The notes under the pieces are model-generated. The model did not search any database, had not been told where the DNA came from, and saw only the letters and a program-made list of their open reading frames with translations. Positions 6,551 to 15,222 of a stretch of 64,000 nucleotides of DNA are shown piece after piece. Location: the NCBI GenBank assembly GCA_963843645.1, contig CAWJLE010000003.1, positions 682,001 to 746,000 on the forward strand, in the 5' to 3' direction. The position numbers and the translations under genes were made by a program. How positions within the stretch are numbered: the first letter of the stretch is position 1; each line of letters starts with the position of its first letter. Origin of the DNA: CAWJLE01 sp963843645 (GTDB lineage Bacteria; Chloroflexota; Anaerolineae; DAOTYC01).

Positions 6551-8059
6551 CTACGGCAGGAACGCGACCGTATCGATCAGCGAGGTCAGCTGCGACTGAT
6601 ACGCCGACCACAGGTCGGGCGGCGCCCAGGCCAGCGCCAGGTAATCCTGGCCGCCCACGTTCACCGCCTGCGCCCATAGTCGATCGCGATTGGCGCCGCT
6701 GATCTGCGCGTATCCGTAGTCTGCGATCGCAAGGTTCCCCGCCAATGTGACAGGGGTCGTCTGGTTGTCCCAGACAAACGACGCGCCGCCCAGACGTCCC
6801 GCCATCAGGCCGGGCAGGGCCGCCTTGTAATCATCCAGCACCTGCTGGGACGGCCGCCACGTTGGGTTGGTTCTCGATAGGATGGCAATTCCGGCCGAGA
6901 ACGGATCAGTGGACTCCTGCGACCAAAAGACGACGTATCCCGACGGATTGTCCGTGCCGTTCTGCCATGACGCCGGATACTGCACGCTGAACTTGCCGTC
7001 GACGCTGGAGTAGAGATAGGTGCTCGACGACGGCGGCGGGCCGACTGGTGTCGGGGTGTCAGCTGGATAATAAGGTGGATACGGCGTTTCGATCGGAGAC
7101 GGCGCCGGATAGCCTGGTGCATACGGCGTTTCGTATGCGGGAGGCACCGGCTGCTGGACGATTGGTTCCGAACAAGGAGGATCGCACGGTATCATTAAGC
7201 GCTGGCCCACAAAGATACGCTGCGGGTCGGGGATGCCATTGGCAGAAGCCAGCACTTCCAGCGGCAGGCCGAACCGTTTCGCAATGCTGTACAATGTGTC
7301 GCCGCGTCGAACGATGTAAGTCGTCACCGGAGCCGGAACCGGCGCACTGCTCACCGGAATGAACAAGACTCGCCCGACCTCAACGCGCCACAGGTCTGGG
7401 ATCCCATTGGCTGCCGCCAGGTCCTCGACCGTCACACCGAAACGGTGGGCAATGTTATACAGTGTATCGCCGGTGTGCACCACGTAAGTCAGGCCGCCCA
7501 CCCAGGCGCCCGGACCGTAGGGCATCATTCCCGGGGGGCCATACGGCCCGGCCGGTCCCGGCTCACCGTATAACTCCCCCGGAGATTGATACGGCGGCTG
7601 GTCAGTCGGATAGTACGGTTCCTGTCCTGGTGGATAATATGGCTGCCGATCAGGCAGGTATGGCTGCTGGCCCGACGGATATGGCGGCTGTTGCCCGGGC
7701 GCGTAAGGCTGTTGTGCCGGCGCGTAGGGCTGTCCAAGTTGCTGGCTCCGCACACCGGCTGTGGCTGACGCGACCGTCGTTTGCAGCGCCTGGCCGCGCG
7801 CGAGTGTCGTCGGCCGCGCCGCTCTCGGCACGGTGAAGGGCGTGAACGTGGCCCTGGGGACGGGCACGAAGGCCTGCGTTGCTGGCTGATTGGGCGCGCC
7901 GAAAGCCGAGACGCGGGTCCCTCTGGGCTGGGCCGTCGCCCGCGCCACAGGAGGACGAGCTGCAAATGATTGGGCTGGAGACTGGGTCACTTCCTTGGCG
8001 CAGCCGATCAGCAGCATGACGCCTACGGCCGCCGCTGGAACCAAGCCCACCTTCTTCAT
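6551..8059 (-). CDS. LysM-repeat lipoprotein with proline/tyrosine-rich linker
   Basis: Predicted cell-surface lipoprotein: signal peptide with lipobox LLIGC, so Cys20 would be lipidated. Residues about 90-185 are low complexity with repeating PYxPxQQPY-type units. Two LysM modules follow (TYVVHTGDTLYNIAHRFGV and TYIVRRGDTLYSIAKRFGL), each ending in an FIP/MIP motif, which bind peptidoglycan or chitin-type glycans. After a second proline-rich linker, a C-terminal domain starting YLYSSVDGKFSVQYPASW resembles PsbP/DUF1795-like folds. Length is 502 residues. ATG 8059 has an AGGAGG site. It has its own promoter (8126-8154) and precedes the glycosidase operon, which fits an envelope-related role. 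Confidence 0.88.
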   Translation of the reverse strand: MKKVGLVPAAAVGVMLLIGCAKEVTQSPAQSFAARPPVARATAQPRGTRVSAFGAPNQPATQAFVPVPRATFTPFTVPRAARPTTLARGQALQTTVASATAGVRSQQLGQPYAPAQQPYAPGQQPPYPSGQQPYLPDRQPYYPPGQEPYYPTDQPPYQSPGELYGEPGPAGPYGPPGMMPYGPGAWVGGLTYVVHTGDTLYNIAHRFGVTVEDLAAANGIPDLWRVEVGRVLFIPVSSAPVPAPVTTYIVRRGDTLYSIAKRFGLPLEVLASANGIPDPQRIFVGQRLMIPCDPPCSEPIVQQPVPPAYETPYAPGYPAPSPIETPYPPYYPADTPTPVGPPPSSSTYLYSSVDGKFSVQYPASWQNGTDNPSGYVVFWSQESTDPFSAGIAILSRTNPTWRPSQQVLDDYKAALPGLMAGRLGGASFVWDNQTTPVTLAGNLAIADYGYAQISGANRDRLWAQAVNVGGQDYLALAWAPPDLWSAYQSQLTSLIDTVAFLP

Positions 8060-8125
8060 GTCGAGTGCCTCCTATGTACGCGCAGCAGCCCGCCGTTTCC
8101 TGAATTCCACCCAGAAATTACTTTA

Positions 8126-8154
8126 ATTATACCAACTTGCGAGCAATTTGCCAA
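8126..8154 (-). promoter_or_regulatory. Promoter of the LysM lipoprotein gene
   Basis: TTGGCA (8154-8149), 17-bp spacer, TATAAT (8131-8126) on the minus strand, 67 bases before the ATG. Confidence 0.7.
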
Positions 8155-8185
8155 ATCGGTGCGGTCCACATCATGGACCAATGAT

Positions 8186-8213
8186 TTGACAGGCCACCAA
8201 CTTGTAGTATAAT
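8186..8213 (+). promoter_or_regulatory. Promoter of the first Liv operon
   Basis: TTGACA (8186-8191), 16-bp spacer, TATAAT (8208-8213). It predicts a leader of roughly 380 nt before the binding-protein gene at 8600. Confidence 0.7.
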
Positions 8214-8599
8214 CGTCATGATTCTACTTGAGCGCACAAACAACCTTGACAATGAGAGTTACTCACTGGCCACAATGCCGGACCAGTATGGTGTTGCCTG
8301 CCAGCAACCGTTGCGGCGAATGCACCGTGCTAGAAAGTTGCGCAATCTTGTCCTGTTCCCATTTCGCGTCGAACAGCCAGGTTCAGTTGCGGTCTTCTGA
8401 GGAGCCCACATCTTAGCTTGGCTGTTTTGCGTTTTTCGCGGATGTGGTGGTTTGGCCTTACCCCAGAGGACGGGACTTCATGACAGACTTCATCGTAGTA
8501 GGGGTCAAGAGAGGAGGGTAAACACCGTATTGAGTCGTTGAGAACGAAGGTGGAGTCAATTTCACGCGTTCAGTTAGGAAGAAAAGGAGCTCAGTGATC
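8214..8599 (+). other. Long untranslated leader of the Liv operon with a possible Ile/Val leader peptide
   Basis: This stretch has no convincing gene. It holds a weak stem CCACATC/GATGTGG around 8407-8444 and a 13-codon frame at 8480-8521 reading MTDFIVVGVKRGG behind a GAGGACGG site. Its run of Ile and Val codons in front of a branched-chain amino-acid type transporter recalls attenuation leader peptides, but I see no clear terminator/antiterminator pair after it. Two 60-62 codon frames at 8218-8416 overlap each other and lack ribosome sites. Confidence 0.35.
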
Positions 8600-9838
8600 A
8601 TGAAGAAGTGTATGTTTGTCCTGCTTGCGTTGGTCATGACCATCGTACCGCTCGCCGGCATTGCTTTCGCCGCCGGCCCAGCCCAGAGCACGACCCCCAT
8701 CCCCATCGCCATGCTCGTACCCATCACCGGCGCCTCTGCTACCGAGGGCGGCTATTTCCAGAAGGCAATCGACCTGGCCGTTGAGCAGCTCAACGCCAAG
8801 GGCGGTATCAATGGGCAACCCGTCGACTTGATCAAGATCGACAATCAGTCGACCAACCCAGGCGCTCTGAATGCTCTGAACAAGGCCGTGAACCAGGACA
8901 AGGTCCTGGCCATCGTCGGGCCGGTCAAGAGCACGCAGATTCTGGCCATCTCCGACGCCGTGAAGGAAGCCGGCGTCCCAATGATGATCGGTGGCACCAA
9001 CGCCACACTGACCAGCACCGGCAACCCCTGGTTGTTCCGCTGCCGTCCCGATGATTCGCTCGCGGCTGCCGCCATGGTCAAGTACGCGAAGGAAGACTTG
9101 AAGGTAACGAAGATCGGGATCCTGCACGATTCCGACGCCTTCGGCACTGGCGGCGCAGACCTTGTGGCAAAGAACGCCAAGGAACAAGGTCTCGAGGTCG
9201 TCGCTCGCGAGAAGTACACCACGAAGGACCGTGAATTCACCGCTCAGTTGCTCGCCCTGAAGAACGCGGGCGCACAGCTCATGGTTGTTTACGGCACCAA
9301 CCCCGAAGACGTTTCCGTTATTCAGCGCCAGTACCGCCAGCTGAACCCGGGCTACCTCTACATTGGTTCGCCGTCCAGCGCCATGAAGGACGCCCTCATG
9401 CTGTCCAAGGAAGCCGCCAACGGCCTGTTGGCTGTGACCGACTACGTCCCCGGCCAGACCGCTGAGGCCAAACAGTATGCGATCGACTATAAGGCCAAGT
9501 TCAACGAAGACATGGACGGCACCGCGGCCTGGAACTACGACGCCTTCAACATTCTGACCAACGCCATCGCCAAGGCCAACGTCGACTGGGCCGCCATTAA
9601 GGATGACGCGGCCAAGGTCAAGGCTGCCCGCGAAGCCATCCGCCAGAATATCCTCGACACCCAGGGTTACAAGGGTGTTCTCGGGACCTTCAGCTTCAGC
9701 GCGAATGGCGACGGCCTCCACGAGGTCTCGGTCGTTGAGATCCAGAACTTCCAGCTCCTGCTGAAGAAGGTGGTCAACCTCGGCGTCGCCCCAGTTGCGG
9801 CTTCCGACACCATGACGACTACCGAGCCAGCGAAGTAA
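8600..9838 (+). CDS. livK: Branched-chain amino-acid type ABC transporter, binding protein
   Basis: Extracytoplasmic receptor of the Leu/Ile/Val (Peripla_BP_6) class. A signal peptide ends near AGIAFA-AG; the mature protein begins IPIAMLVPITGASATEGG, followed by AIDLAVEQLNAKGGINGQ, AIVGPVKSTQILAISDAVKEAGVP and an IGILHDSDAFGTGG hinge. Length 412. ATG 8600 is preferred to GTG 8594 because the AAGGAG site (8584-8589) is better spaced. First gene of a complete operon (binding protein, permease, permease-ATPase fusion, ATPase). The family also carries amides, urea and aromatics, so the ligand is not settled. Confidence 0.9.
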   Translation: MKKCMFVLLALVMTIVPLAGIAFAAGPAQSTTPIPIAMLVPITGASATEGGYFQKAIDLAVEQLNAKGGINGQPVDLIKIDNQSTNPGALNALNKAVNQDKVLAIVGPVKSTQILAISDAVKEAGVPMMIGGTNATLTSTGNPWLFRCRPDDSLAAAAMVKYAKEDLKVTKIGILHDSDAFGTGGADLVAKNAKEQGLEVVAREKYTTKDREFTAQLLALKNAGAQLMVVYGTNPEDVSVIQRQYRQLNPGYLYIGSPSSAMKDALMLSKEAANGLLAVTDYVPGQTAEAKQYAIDYKAKFNEDMDGTAAWNYDAFNILTNAIAKANVDWAAIKDDAAKVKAAREAIRQNILDTQGYKGVLGTFSFSANGDGLHEVSVVEIQNFQLLLKKVVNLGVAPVAASDTMTTTEPAK

Positions 9839-9916
9839 TCTGGAAGGTCTGTTGGGTGGTGGCTCGATACGTTGGCGCCCACCATCGACCCTAAGGGTCG
9901 CCTGTAGACGAAAAAG

Positions 9917-9945
9917 CAGGGGCCGGGTCTAAGGCCTGGCCCCTG
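9917..9945 (+). terminator. Intercistronic hairpin between livK and livH
   Basis: CAGGGGCC (9917-9924) pairs with GGCCCCTG (9938-9945) and the stem extends inward by three more pairs. Such hairpins often let the receptor gene be expressed above the membrane components. No T run follows. Confidence 0.6.
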
Positions 9946-9961
9946 TCTAAGGGAGAGAAGA

Positions 9962-10843
9962 ATGGACTTGATCACCAACCTTCAGTTGCTCGTCAGCGGG
10001 CTTGCGATGGGCTCCATATACGCCCTCGTAGCGTTGGGATTCGTGCTGATCAACAATGCCGCCGGCGTCGTGAACTTTGCCCAGGGTGAGTTCGTGATGC
10101 TGCCCGCCTTCTTCGCCGTCTTTTTCCTGACGATGCTGAAGATCCCTTTCATTCCGGCGTACCTGTTGACGCTGGCTTCCATCGGAGTCTTTGGACTGGT
10201 CTTCGAGCGAGTCTGCTATTACCCGTTACGGAACCGCACCTTCCTACCTGTGATTATAAGCACCATCGGCGCTTCGATGTTTATGAAGAACGGCGCGCAG
10301 CTCGTCTTCGGGACTGAGCCCCATAACCCGCCCAAGCCCGTACCATCGGCCCCGATCATGGCGGGCGGTGTCGCCATTGATCCGCAGTACATCCTGATTC
10401 TGGGCGTCACTATCTTGTTCCTGATTTTCCAGTACGTTTTCTTCGAGAAGACTAACCTCGGTCGCAAGCTGCAAGCCACTGCCCAAGACAAAGAGATGTC
10501 CCGGTTGTTGGGCATCCGCATCAGCGTGATGATCGCCATCACCTTCATATACAGTTCGATTCTGGGTGGCGTCGCCGGCATCCTGGTGGGACCCATCTTC
10601 TACGTGACCAAGGACATGGGAGGCGTGCTCGGGTTGAAAGCGTTCTGTTCCGCCATTGTGGGTGGCTTCGGCAGTGTTCCCGGCGCCATCCTGGGCGGGT
10701 TCTTACTCGGTATCGTCGAGCAGTACTCTGCGTATTACATCTCCAGCGCATTCCGAGACGGCTTCGCCTTTATTATCCTGATCATCGTGCTGCTTGTCTG
10801 GCCTATGGGTTTCTTCGGCGAAAAAGTGTCGGAAAAGGCCTAG
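9962..10843 (+). CDS. livH: Liv-type ABC transporter permease, LivH class
   Basis: Inner-membrane permease of the branched-chain amino-acid importer, 293 residues with about eight hydrophobic segments. Family marks: GLAMGSIYALVALGFVLI, NFAQGEFVM, ATAQDKEMSRLLGI and the coupling loop/TM stretch KAFCSAIVGGFGSVPGAILGG. A GGGAGAG site precedes ATG 9962. It is followed after 16 bases by the fused LivM-LivG gene. Confidence 0.92.
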   Translation: MDLITNLQLLVSGLAMGSIYALVALGFVLINNAAGVVNFAQGEFVMLPAFFAVFFLTMLKIPFIPAYLLTLASIGVFGLVFERVCYYPLRNRTFLPVIISTIGASMFMKNGAQLVFGTEPHNPPKPVPSAPIMAGGVAIDPQYILILGVTILFLIFQYVFFEKTNLGRKLQATAQDKEMSRLLGIRISVMIAITFIYSSILGGVAGILVGPIFYVTKDMGGVLGLKAFCSAIVGGFGSVPGAILGGFLLGIVEQYSAYYISSAFRDGFAFIILIIVLLVWPMGFFGEKVSEKA

Positions 10844-10859
10844 GCAGGAGGAGAGAACT

Positions 10860-12722
10860 GTGACAACTGCAACTATCACACGGGGGCGAACCAGGGCTGT
10901 CTCCAATGTCATGTGGATCGGCATCGTGGCGGCAGTAGTCTTGCTGCTGGCTCTTCCCCGGCTCATCCAGTCGGTGTACTGGATCAACTTGATGAACCTG
11001 TCCATGATCTTCGGCATCTGTGCTTTGGGCCTCAACTTCGTCCTGGGCTATGCCGGCCAGATATCACTCGGCCATGCCGCGTTCTGGGGATTGGGCGCCT
11101 ACTCGTCTACCCTGATCAGCGTCCGGCTCGGTTTGTCGCCGTGGTTCGGAATGATCGGCGCCATTCTCGTCACCGCGGCAGCCGGCGCGATCCTGGGCTT
11201 CCCGACCCTGAAGCTCCGAGGCCACTATCTGGCCATGGCCACCATCGGCTTCGGCTTCATCATCCAACTCGTCCTGATCAACTGGACGTCTCTGACGATG
11301 GGCTCCGATGGTATTGCCGGCATCCCTTCGTTCCGGATCGGCCCCATGGTCTTCAAAGCAGAGGCCGACGTCTACTATCTGATCCTGGCCGTCATGGTCA
11401 TTCTCAGCCTCATCGCGCTGAGGGTCAAGACCTCTCGCATCGGCCGAGCCTTTCTCGCCGTCCGCGAGAATGAAATGGCTGCCGAGGCCCTGGGCGTCGA
11501 CACCACCGGGTACAAGATTCTGGCCTTCTGCCTCGCCGGGATCTACGCCGGCATCGCCGGCAGCCTCTTCGCCCATAGCGGCTCGCACTACATCAGCCCG
11601 GACACCTTCTCATTCGATCAGTCGGTTCTCTTCCTGGCCATGCTGGTCCTCGGCGGGTCCGGCAGCATTCCCGGCGCTCTGATTGGCGCTGCACTGCTGA
11701 CCTTGCTGCCCGAGTGGCTGCGTTTTCTGCGCGATGCTTACATGGCCGTCAACGCGGCGGCGATCATCCTCATCATGATCTTCATGCCCAGCGGCATCGC
11801 TGGCCTGGTCCGTGCGGCACACAGCAAGTGGTTTGGGGCCGAGAAAGAGGCCGAAAAAGGCCCGGCTCAATCCACGGAGATTTCGGCGGCTGCGCGCGCT
11901 AAAGTCCTCAACGCCCTGGCATCAAAGACGCAGGCAGGATCCGGCAGAGATGAGACTGTCATCCAGATCAGCAATCTGGCGATGCATTTCGGTGGCCTCA
12001 AGGCCGTCGACGGCGTCGACATCAACGTGAATAAGGGCGCTATTCACGCTCTCATCGGCCCGAACGGTTCGGGCAAAACCACCATCCTCAACATGTTGAG
12101 TGGTCTGTACGTTCCAACCGGCGGCAAGATCAGGTTTAAGGGCGCCGACGTCACCGGCAAAAGGCCGCACGTCATCGCCGCCCACGGCATGGGACGCACG
12201 TTCCAAAACATCCGTCTGTTCCCCCAGCTGAGCGTTCTGGAAAACGTGATGATCGGCGACCACTATCGCGGCAAGTCCAACGTCTTCAGCGCAATCATCG
12301 GAACCCCCGGCCAGCGGGCTGAGGAAGAAGCAATCTACAACAACTCGATGGCCATGCTGGAGTTCGTCGGCTTGAGCCACGTGGCCAATGCCGAGGCAAA
12401 GAGCCTTCCGTACGGCCGGCAGCGACTCCTCGAGTTGGCCCGCGCTCTGGTCAGCAATCCCGACGTGTTGCTGTTGGACGAACCGGCAGCCGGACTCAAC
12501 CCCACCGAGACCCAGGAGCTGGTGGCGCTGCTCTACGACATTACAGACCACGGCATTACGATCTTCCTCGTTGAGCATGACATGAACCTGGTCATGGGGA
12601 TCTCCGAAGACATCACTGTCATCAACTTTGGCAAGAAGATCGCGGAGGGAGACCCGGACAGCGTGGGTAAGAACCCCGAGGTCATCACGGCCTACCTGGG
12701 GCAGGAGGAAGACGATGCTTAA
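10860..12722 (+). CDS. livMG: Fused Liv permease-ATPase (LivM-LivG)
   Basis: One reading frame of 620 residues joins two normally separate subunits. Residues about 15-320 are a LivM-type permease (ALGLNFVLGYAGQISLGHAAFWG; RAFLAVRENEMAAEALGVDTTGYK). A linker of some 60 residues rich in Ala/Lys/Glu follows. The rest is a LivG-type ATPase: Walker A GPNGSGKT, Q-loop GRTFQNIRLFP, signature SLPYGRQRLLELARAL, Walker B LLLDEPAAGLNP, switch His in LVEHDMNLV. Start is GTG 10860 with AGGAGGAG just upstream; the ATG at 10794 lies inside livH. The fusion fixes ATPase next to permease; its stop overlaps the livF start. Confidence 0.9.
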   Translation: MTTATITRGRTRAVSNVMWIGIVAAVVLLLALPRLIQSVYWINLMNLSMIFGICALGLNFVLGYAGQISLGHAAFWGLGAYSSTLISVRLGLSPWFGMIGAILVTAAAGAILGFPTLKLRGHYLAMATIGFGFIIQLVLINWTSLTMGSDGIAGIPSFRIGPMVFKAEADVYYLILAVMVILSLIALRVKTSRIGRAFLAVRENEMAAEALGVDTTGYKILAFCLAGIYAGIAGSLFAHSGSHYISPDTFSFDQSVLFLAMLVLGGSGSIPGALIGAALLTLLPEWLRFLRDAYMAVNAAAIILIMIFMPSGIAGLVRAAHSKWFGAEKEAEKGPAQSTEISAAARAKVLNALASKTQAGSGRDETVIQISNLAMHFGGLKAVDGVDINVNKGAIHALIGPNGSGKTTILNMLSGLYVPTGGKIRFKGADVTGKRPHVIAAHGMGRTFQNIRLFPQLSVLENVMIGDHYRGKSNVFSAIIGTPGQRAEEEAIYNNSMAMLEFVGLSHVANAEAKSLPYGRQRLLELARALVSNPDVLLLDEPAAGLNPTETQELVALLYDITDHGITIFLVEHDMNLVMGISEDITVINFGKKIAEGDPDSVGKNPEVITAYLGQEEDDA

Positions 12723-13509
12723 GCTTACGAACGTCGTTGCGGGTTACGGCGCAGTCCAGGCCTTGAAGGGCATCTCCCTCGAGGTGAAAGAGGGCGAGAT
12801 TGTCGCGCTGCTGGGTGCCAACGGCGCCGGCAAGAGCACGACCATCAAGACGATCTGCGGCCTGGTCCGGCCCACCTCGGGCTCGGTGGAGTTCATGGGC
12901 AAAGCGCTCGTGGGAATGGCCACCGAGGACATCATGCCGCTCGGTATTGCAGACGTCCCGGAAGGACGCCACGTCTTCCCGGGCCTGACAGTTATGGAGA
13001 ACCTGGAGTTGGGCGCCAACACGCGCAAGAGGACTCCCAGCTTCAAGGCCGAGTATGATGCTGACCTGGAACGCGTCTTCAAGATCTTTCCTATCCTGCG
13101 CGATTTCGGCGACAAGCTCGGATGGACCTTGTCCGGCGGTCAGCAGCAGATGCTGGCAATCGGGCGCGGTCTGATGTCTCGGCCCAAGCTGCTTCTGTTG
13201 GACGAGCCGTCCCTCGGCCTGGCTCCGGTGCTGGTGCAGGACGTGTTCCGGGTCATCCACGAGATCAACAAGGCCGGCACCACCATTCTGCTCGTGGAGC
13301 AAAACGCACGCATGGCCTTGAAGATTGCCACGCGCGGCTACGTGCTGGAGACCGGTAAAATCACCATGCACGACCAGGCCTGCAATCTCCTGTCCAACAA
13401 AGACATGGCCAAGGCCTATCTGGGAAGCGTCATCAGCATCAAGAGCAAGCGCCTGCGACAGCAGGTTGAGGACGTGGAAGCGCACGACAGCACCGGCAAA
13501 ATGTGCTGA
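12715..13509 (+). CDS. livF: Liv-type ABC transporter ATPase, LivF class
   Basis: Second ATPase of the importer, 264 residues. Walker A GANGAGKST, the LivF-typical GIADVPEGRHVFPGLTVMENL, signature LSGGQQQMLAIGRGLM, Walker B LLLDEPSLGLAP and VEQNARMAL are all present. It starts at ATG 12715, inside the last codons of livMG, behind a CAGGAGGAAG site. The C-terminus is about 25 residues longer than usual and charged (KSKRLRQQVEDVEAHD). A hairpin follows at 13537. Confidence 0.93.
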   Translation: MLKLTNVVAGYGAVQALKGISLEVKEGEIVALLGANGAGKSTTIKTICGLVRPTSGSVEFMGKALVGMATEDIMPLGIADVPEGRHVFPGLTVMENLELGANTRKRTPSFKAEYDADLERVFKIFPILRDFGDKLGWTLSGGQQQMLAIGRGLMSRPKLLLLDEPSLGLAPVLVQDVFRVIHEINKAGTTILLVEQNARMALKIATRGYVLETGKITMHDQACNLLSNKDMAKAYLGSVISIKSKRLRQQVEDVEAHDSTGKMC

Positions 13510-13536
13510 GACTGCGGCCCCACTAGGACTTACGGA

Positions 13537-13566
13537 GAACGGCCCGGTCAATACGACGGGCCGTTC
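13537..13566 (+). terminator. Hairpin at the end of the first Liv operon
   Basis: GAACGGCCCG (13537-13546) and CGGGCCGTTC (13557-13566) form a perfect 10-bp stem with a 10-nt loop, 27 bases past the livF stop. No T tract. Confidence 0.65.
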
Positions 13567-13693
13567 CAATTGCCGGCGCGTCGCCCTTCGTCGACTCAGC
13601 GCGCTCGCCGACGCACCATCCTTCTCATTCAGTTGGTGAAGGCGTCAATGCACAGCGGGCCACGTCGAAAACTAAGCAAGGAGCTCTCCTTCG

Positions 13694-13882
13694 ATGAATC
13701 CAAACGACTCTGAATCGCCCAGAACCCGCCGCCCATCGCGGGCCCCCAACATCGTGAGCGGCATCGCTATCGGTCTCGCTCTCGGCCTGATGCTGGGTAC
13801 GATGATCGACAACCTCGCGATGGGCCTCGCCGTCGGCGCTGTCCTGGGCCTGATCGGCGGATTTAGCTCCAACCGTCGCTGA
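13694..13882 (+). CDS. Small glycine-rich membrane protein
   Basis: A 62-residue protein with a hydrophilic N-terminus (to about residue 18) and a glycine-zipper-like membrane hairpin: GIAIGLALGLMLGTMIDNLAMGLAVGAVLGLIGGF. An AAGGAG site at 13678-13683 precedes ATG 13694. Short Gly-zipper proteins of this shape are common and of unknown function; I do not assign one. It stands alone between two operons. Confidence 0.65.
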   Translation: MNPNDSESPRTRRPSRAPNIVSGIAIGLALGLMLGTMIDNLAMGLAVGAVLGLIGGFSSNRR

Positions 13883-14051
13883 TGACGGCTTCCACCTGAC
13901 CCGCATCATACCCCCTGCAACCGCGCTTCTGTAGAATACCGCCACGTGACTAATCCACGGCCACGTCTCTTAGTATCACACCATTATGTAATCATGCCCA
14001 CGGTGCATCCAGGGTGTTGCACGCTTGGGAACCACATCGGAGGCGGGAGCG

Positions 14052-15222
14052 ATGACTCACGAGACACAATTCCTCATCGTCGGAGCGGGCCCCTACGGCC
14101 TGGCATCTGCGGCTTACGCTCAACATCTAGGGCTCGACACCCTCGTCGTCGGGGGAGCGCCAATGGGCTTCTGGCGAGACCACATGCCGCGTGGCATGTT
14201 TCTACGTACGCCAATCGGCTGGCACCTCGATCCATTCGAAGAGTACACGCTGAGCGCTTACCTCAAGCACAATGGCCTTTCGGAGAAGCAAGCGACGCCG
14301 ATACCCGTCGAGACCTATCTGAGTTATGCCGATTGGTTCCTGGAAAGTCGCCATTTGCCTGTACAGCCATCCCCGGTGACGGCCCTCTGGCGGGCTGACG
14401 ACAGGTTCCATGCCACCCTGGACAACGGAGAGGACATCCGAGCCGAGCAGGTGCTGGTCGCGCCTGGCTTCACTCACTTCGCCCACGTGCCCGCCGAGCT
14501 GTCGGCGCTTTTGCCCACCGGGCAGTATTCGCACACGTTCGACACCGTGAATTTTGCAGCCTTCCGCGGCAAGCGCGTCCTAATCACCGGCGGTCGGCAG
14601 AGTGCCTTCGAGTGGGCCGCATTGATCGCCGAGCACGGCGCAGAGACCGTCCACATCTCATACCGCCATGGAACGCCCCGCTTCGAGGCCGTCGACCTGA
14701 CCTCCATCGAGCCCATGATCCGGGCGACTCGCGACGTTCGCGGCTGGTATCGCAACCTGTCGATGCAGGAGCGGGATGACCTGCACCACCGCGTCGACAC
14801 CCTCATCACGCTTCAACTCGAGCCATCGCTCGCGCCACGCCTCCGGCGTTCCAACGTCCACCTGTGGCCTAAGACGCGCGTGGTCGACAGCGCGACGTTG
14901 GCGGACGGCACGATTTCGGGTGACTCTCTCACCCAGCCCCGATCTGGAGGTCGATCACGTCATCCTGGCAACCGGCTATAAGGTCAGCGTCAGCCGGATA
15001 CCCTTCTTGAGCGCCGGTAACCTCCTGCCTGATCTCCGGACGGAGGACGGGTTTCCTCTTCTCGATGACGACTTCGAATCCACCGTTCCCGGCCTCTTCT
15101 TCACGGGCATCGTCGCCGTGCAGAGTTTCGGTCCGCTGTTCGCCTCAATCGCAACCTGCCGCGCGGCCGCCCAGATCATCGGCCAACGTGTGTCACTCAA
15201 TCTCGAGACGATGCGAGTCTGA
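14052..15222 (+). pseudogene. FAD/NAD(P)-binding oxidoreductase with one frameshift
   Basis: A flavoprotein of the monooxygenase/lysine-N-hydroxylase-like class read in two frames. Frame 1 (from ATG 14052) carries the dinucleotide motif LIVGAGPYGLASAAYA and the second, NAD(P)-binding motif VLITGGRQSAFEWAAL. Near 14920-14926, in the run ACGATTTCGGG, the frame must change to continue as RVTLSPSPDLEVDHVILATGYK and on to FFTGIVAVQSFGP, the usual C-terminal FAD-contact region. One base appears missing. The rest is intact (about 390 residues in all), so this is either a recent mutation or a sequencing error. Its stop directly abuts the stop of the convergent DsbA-like gene. Confidence 0.8.

Noticed and set aside
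8218..8416. Two overlapping 60-62 codon frames after the Liv promoter
   Set aside because: They overlap in different frames, lack ribosome sites and have no recognisable features; one might be leaderless but nothing supports it.
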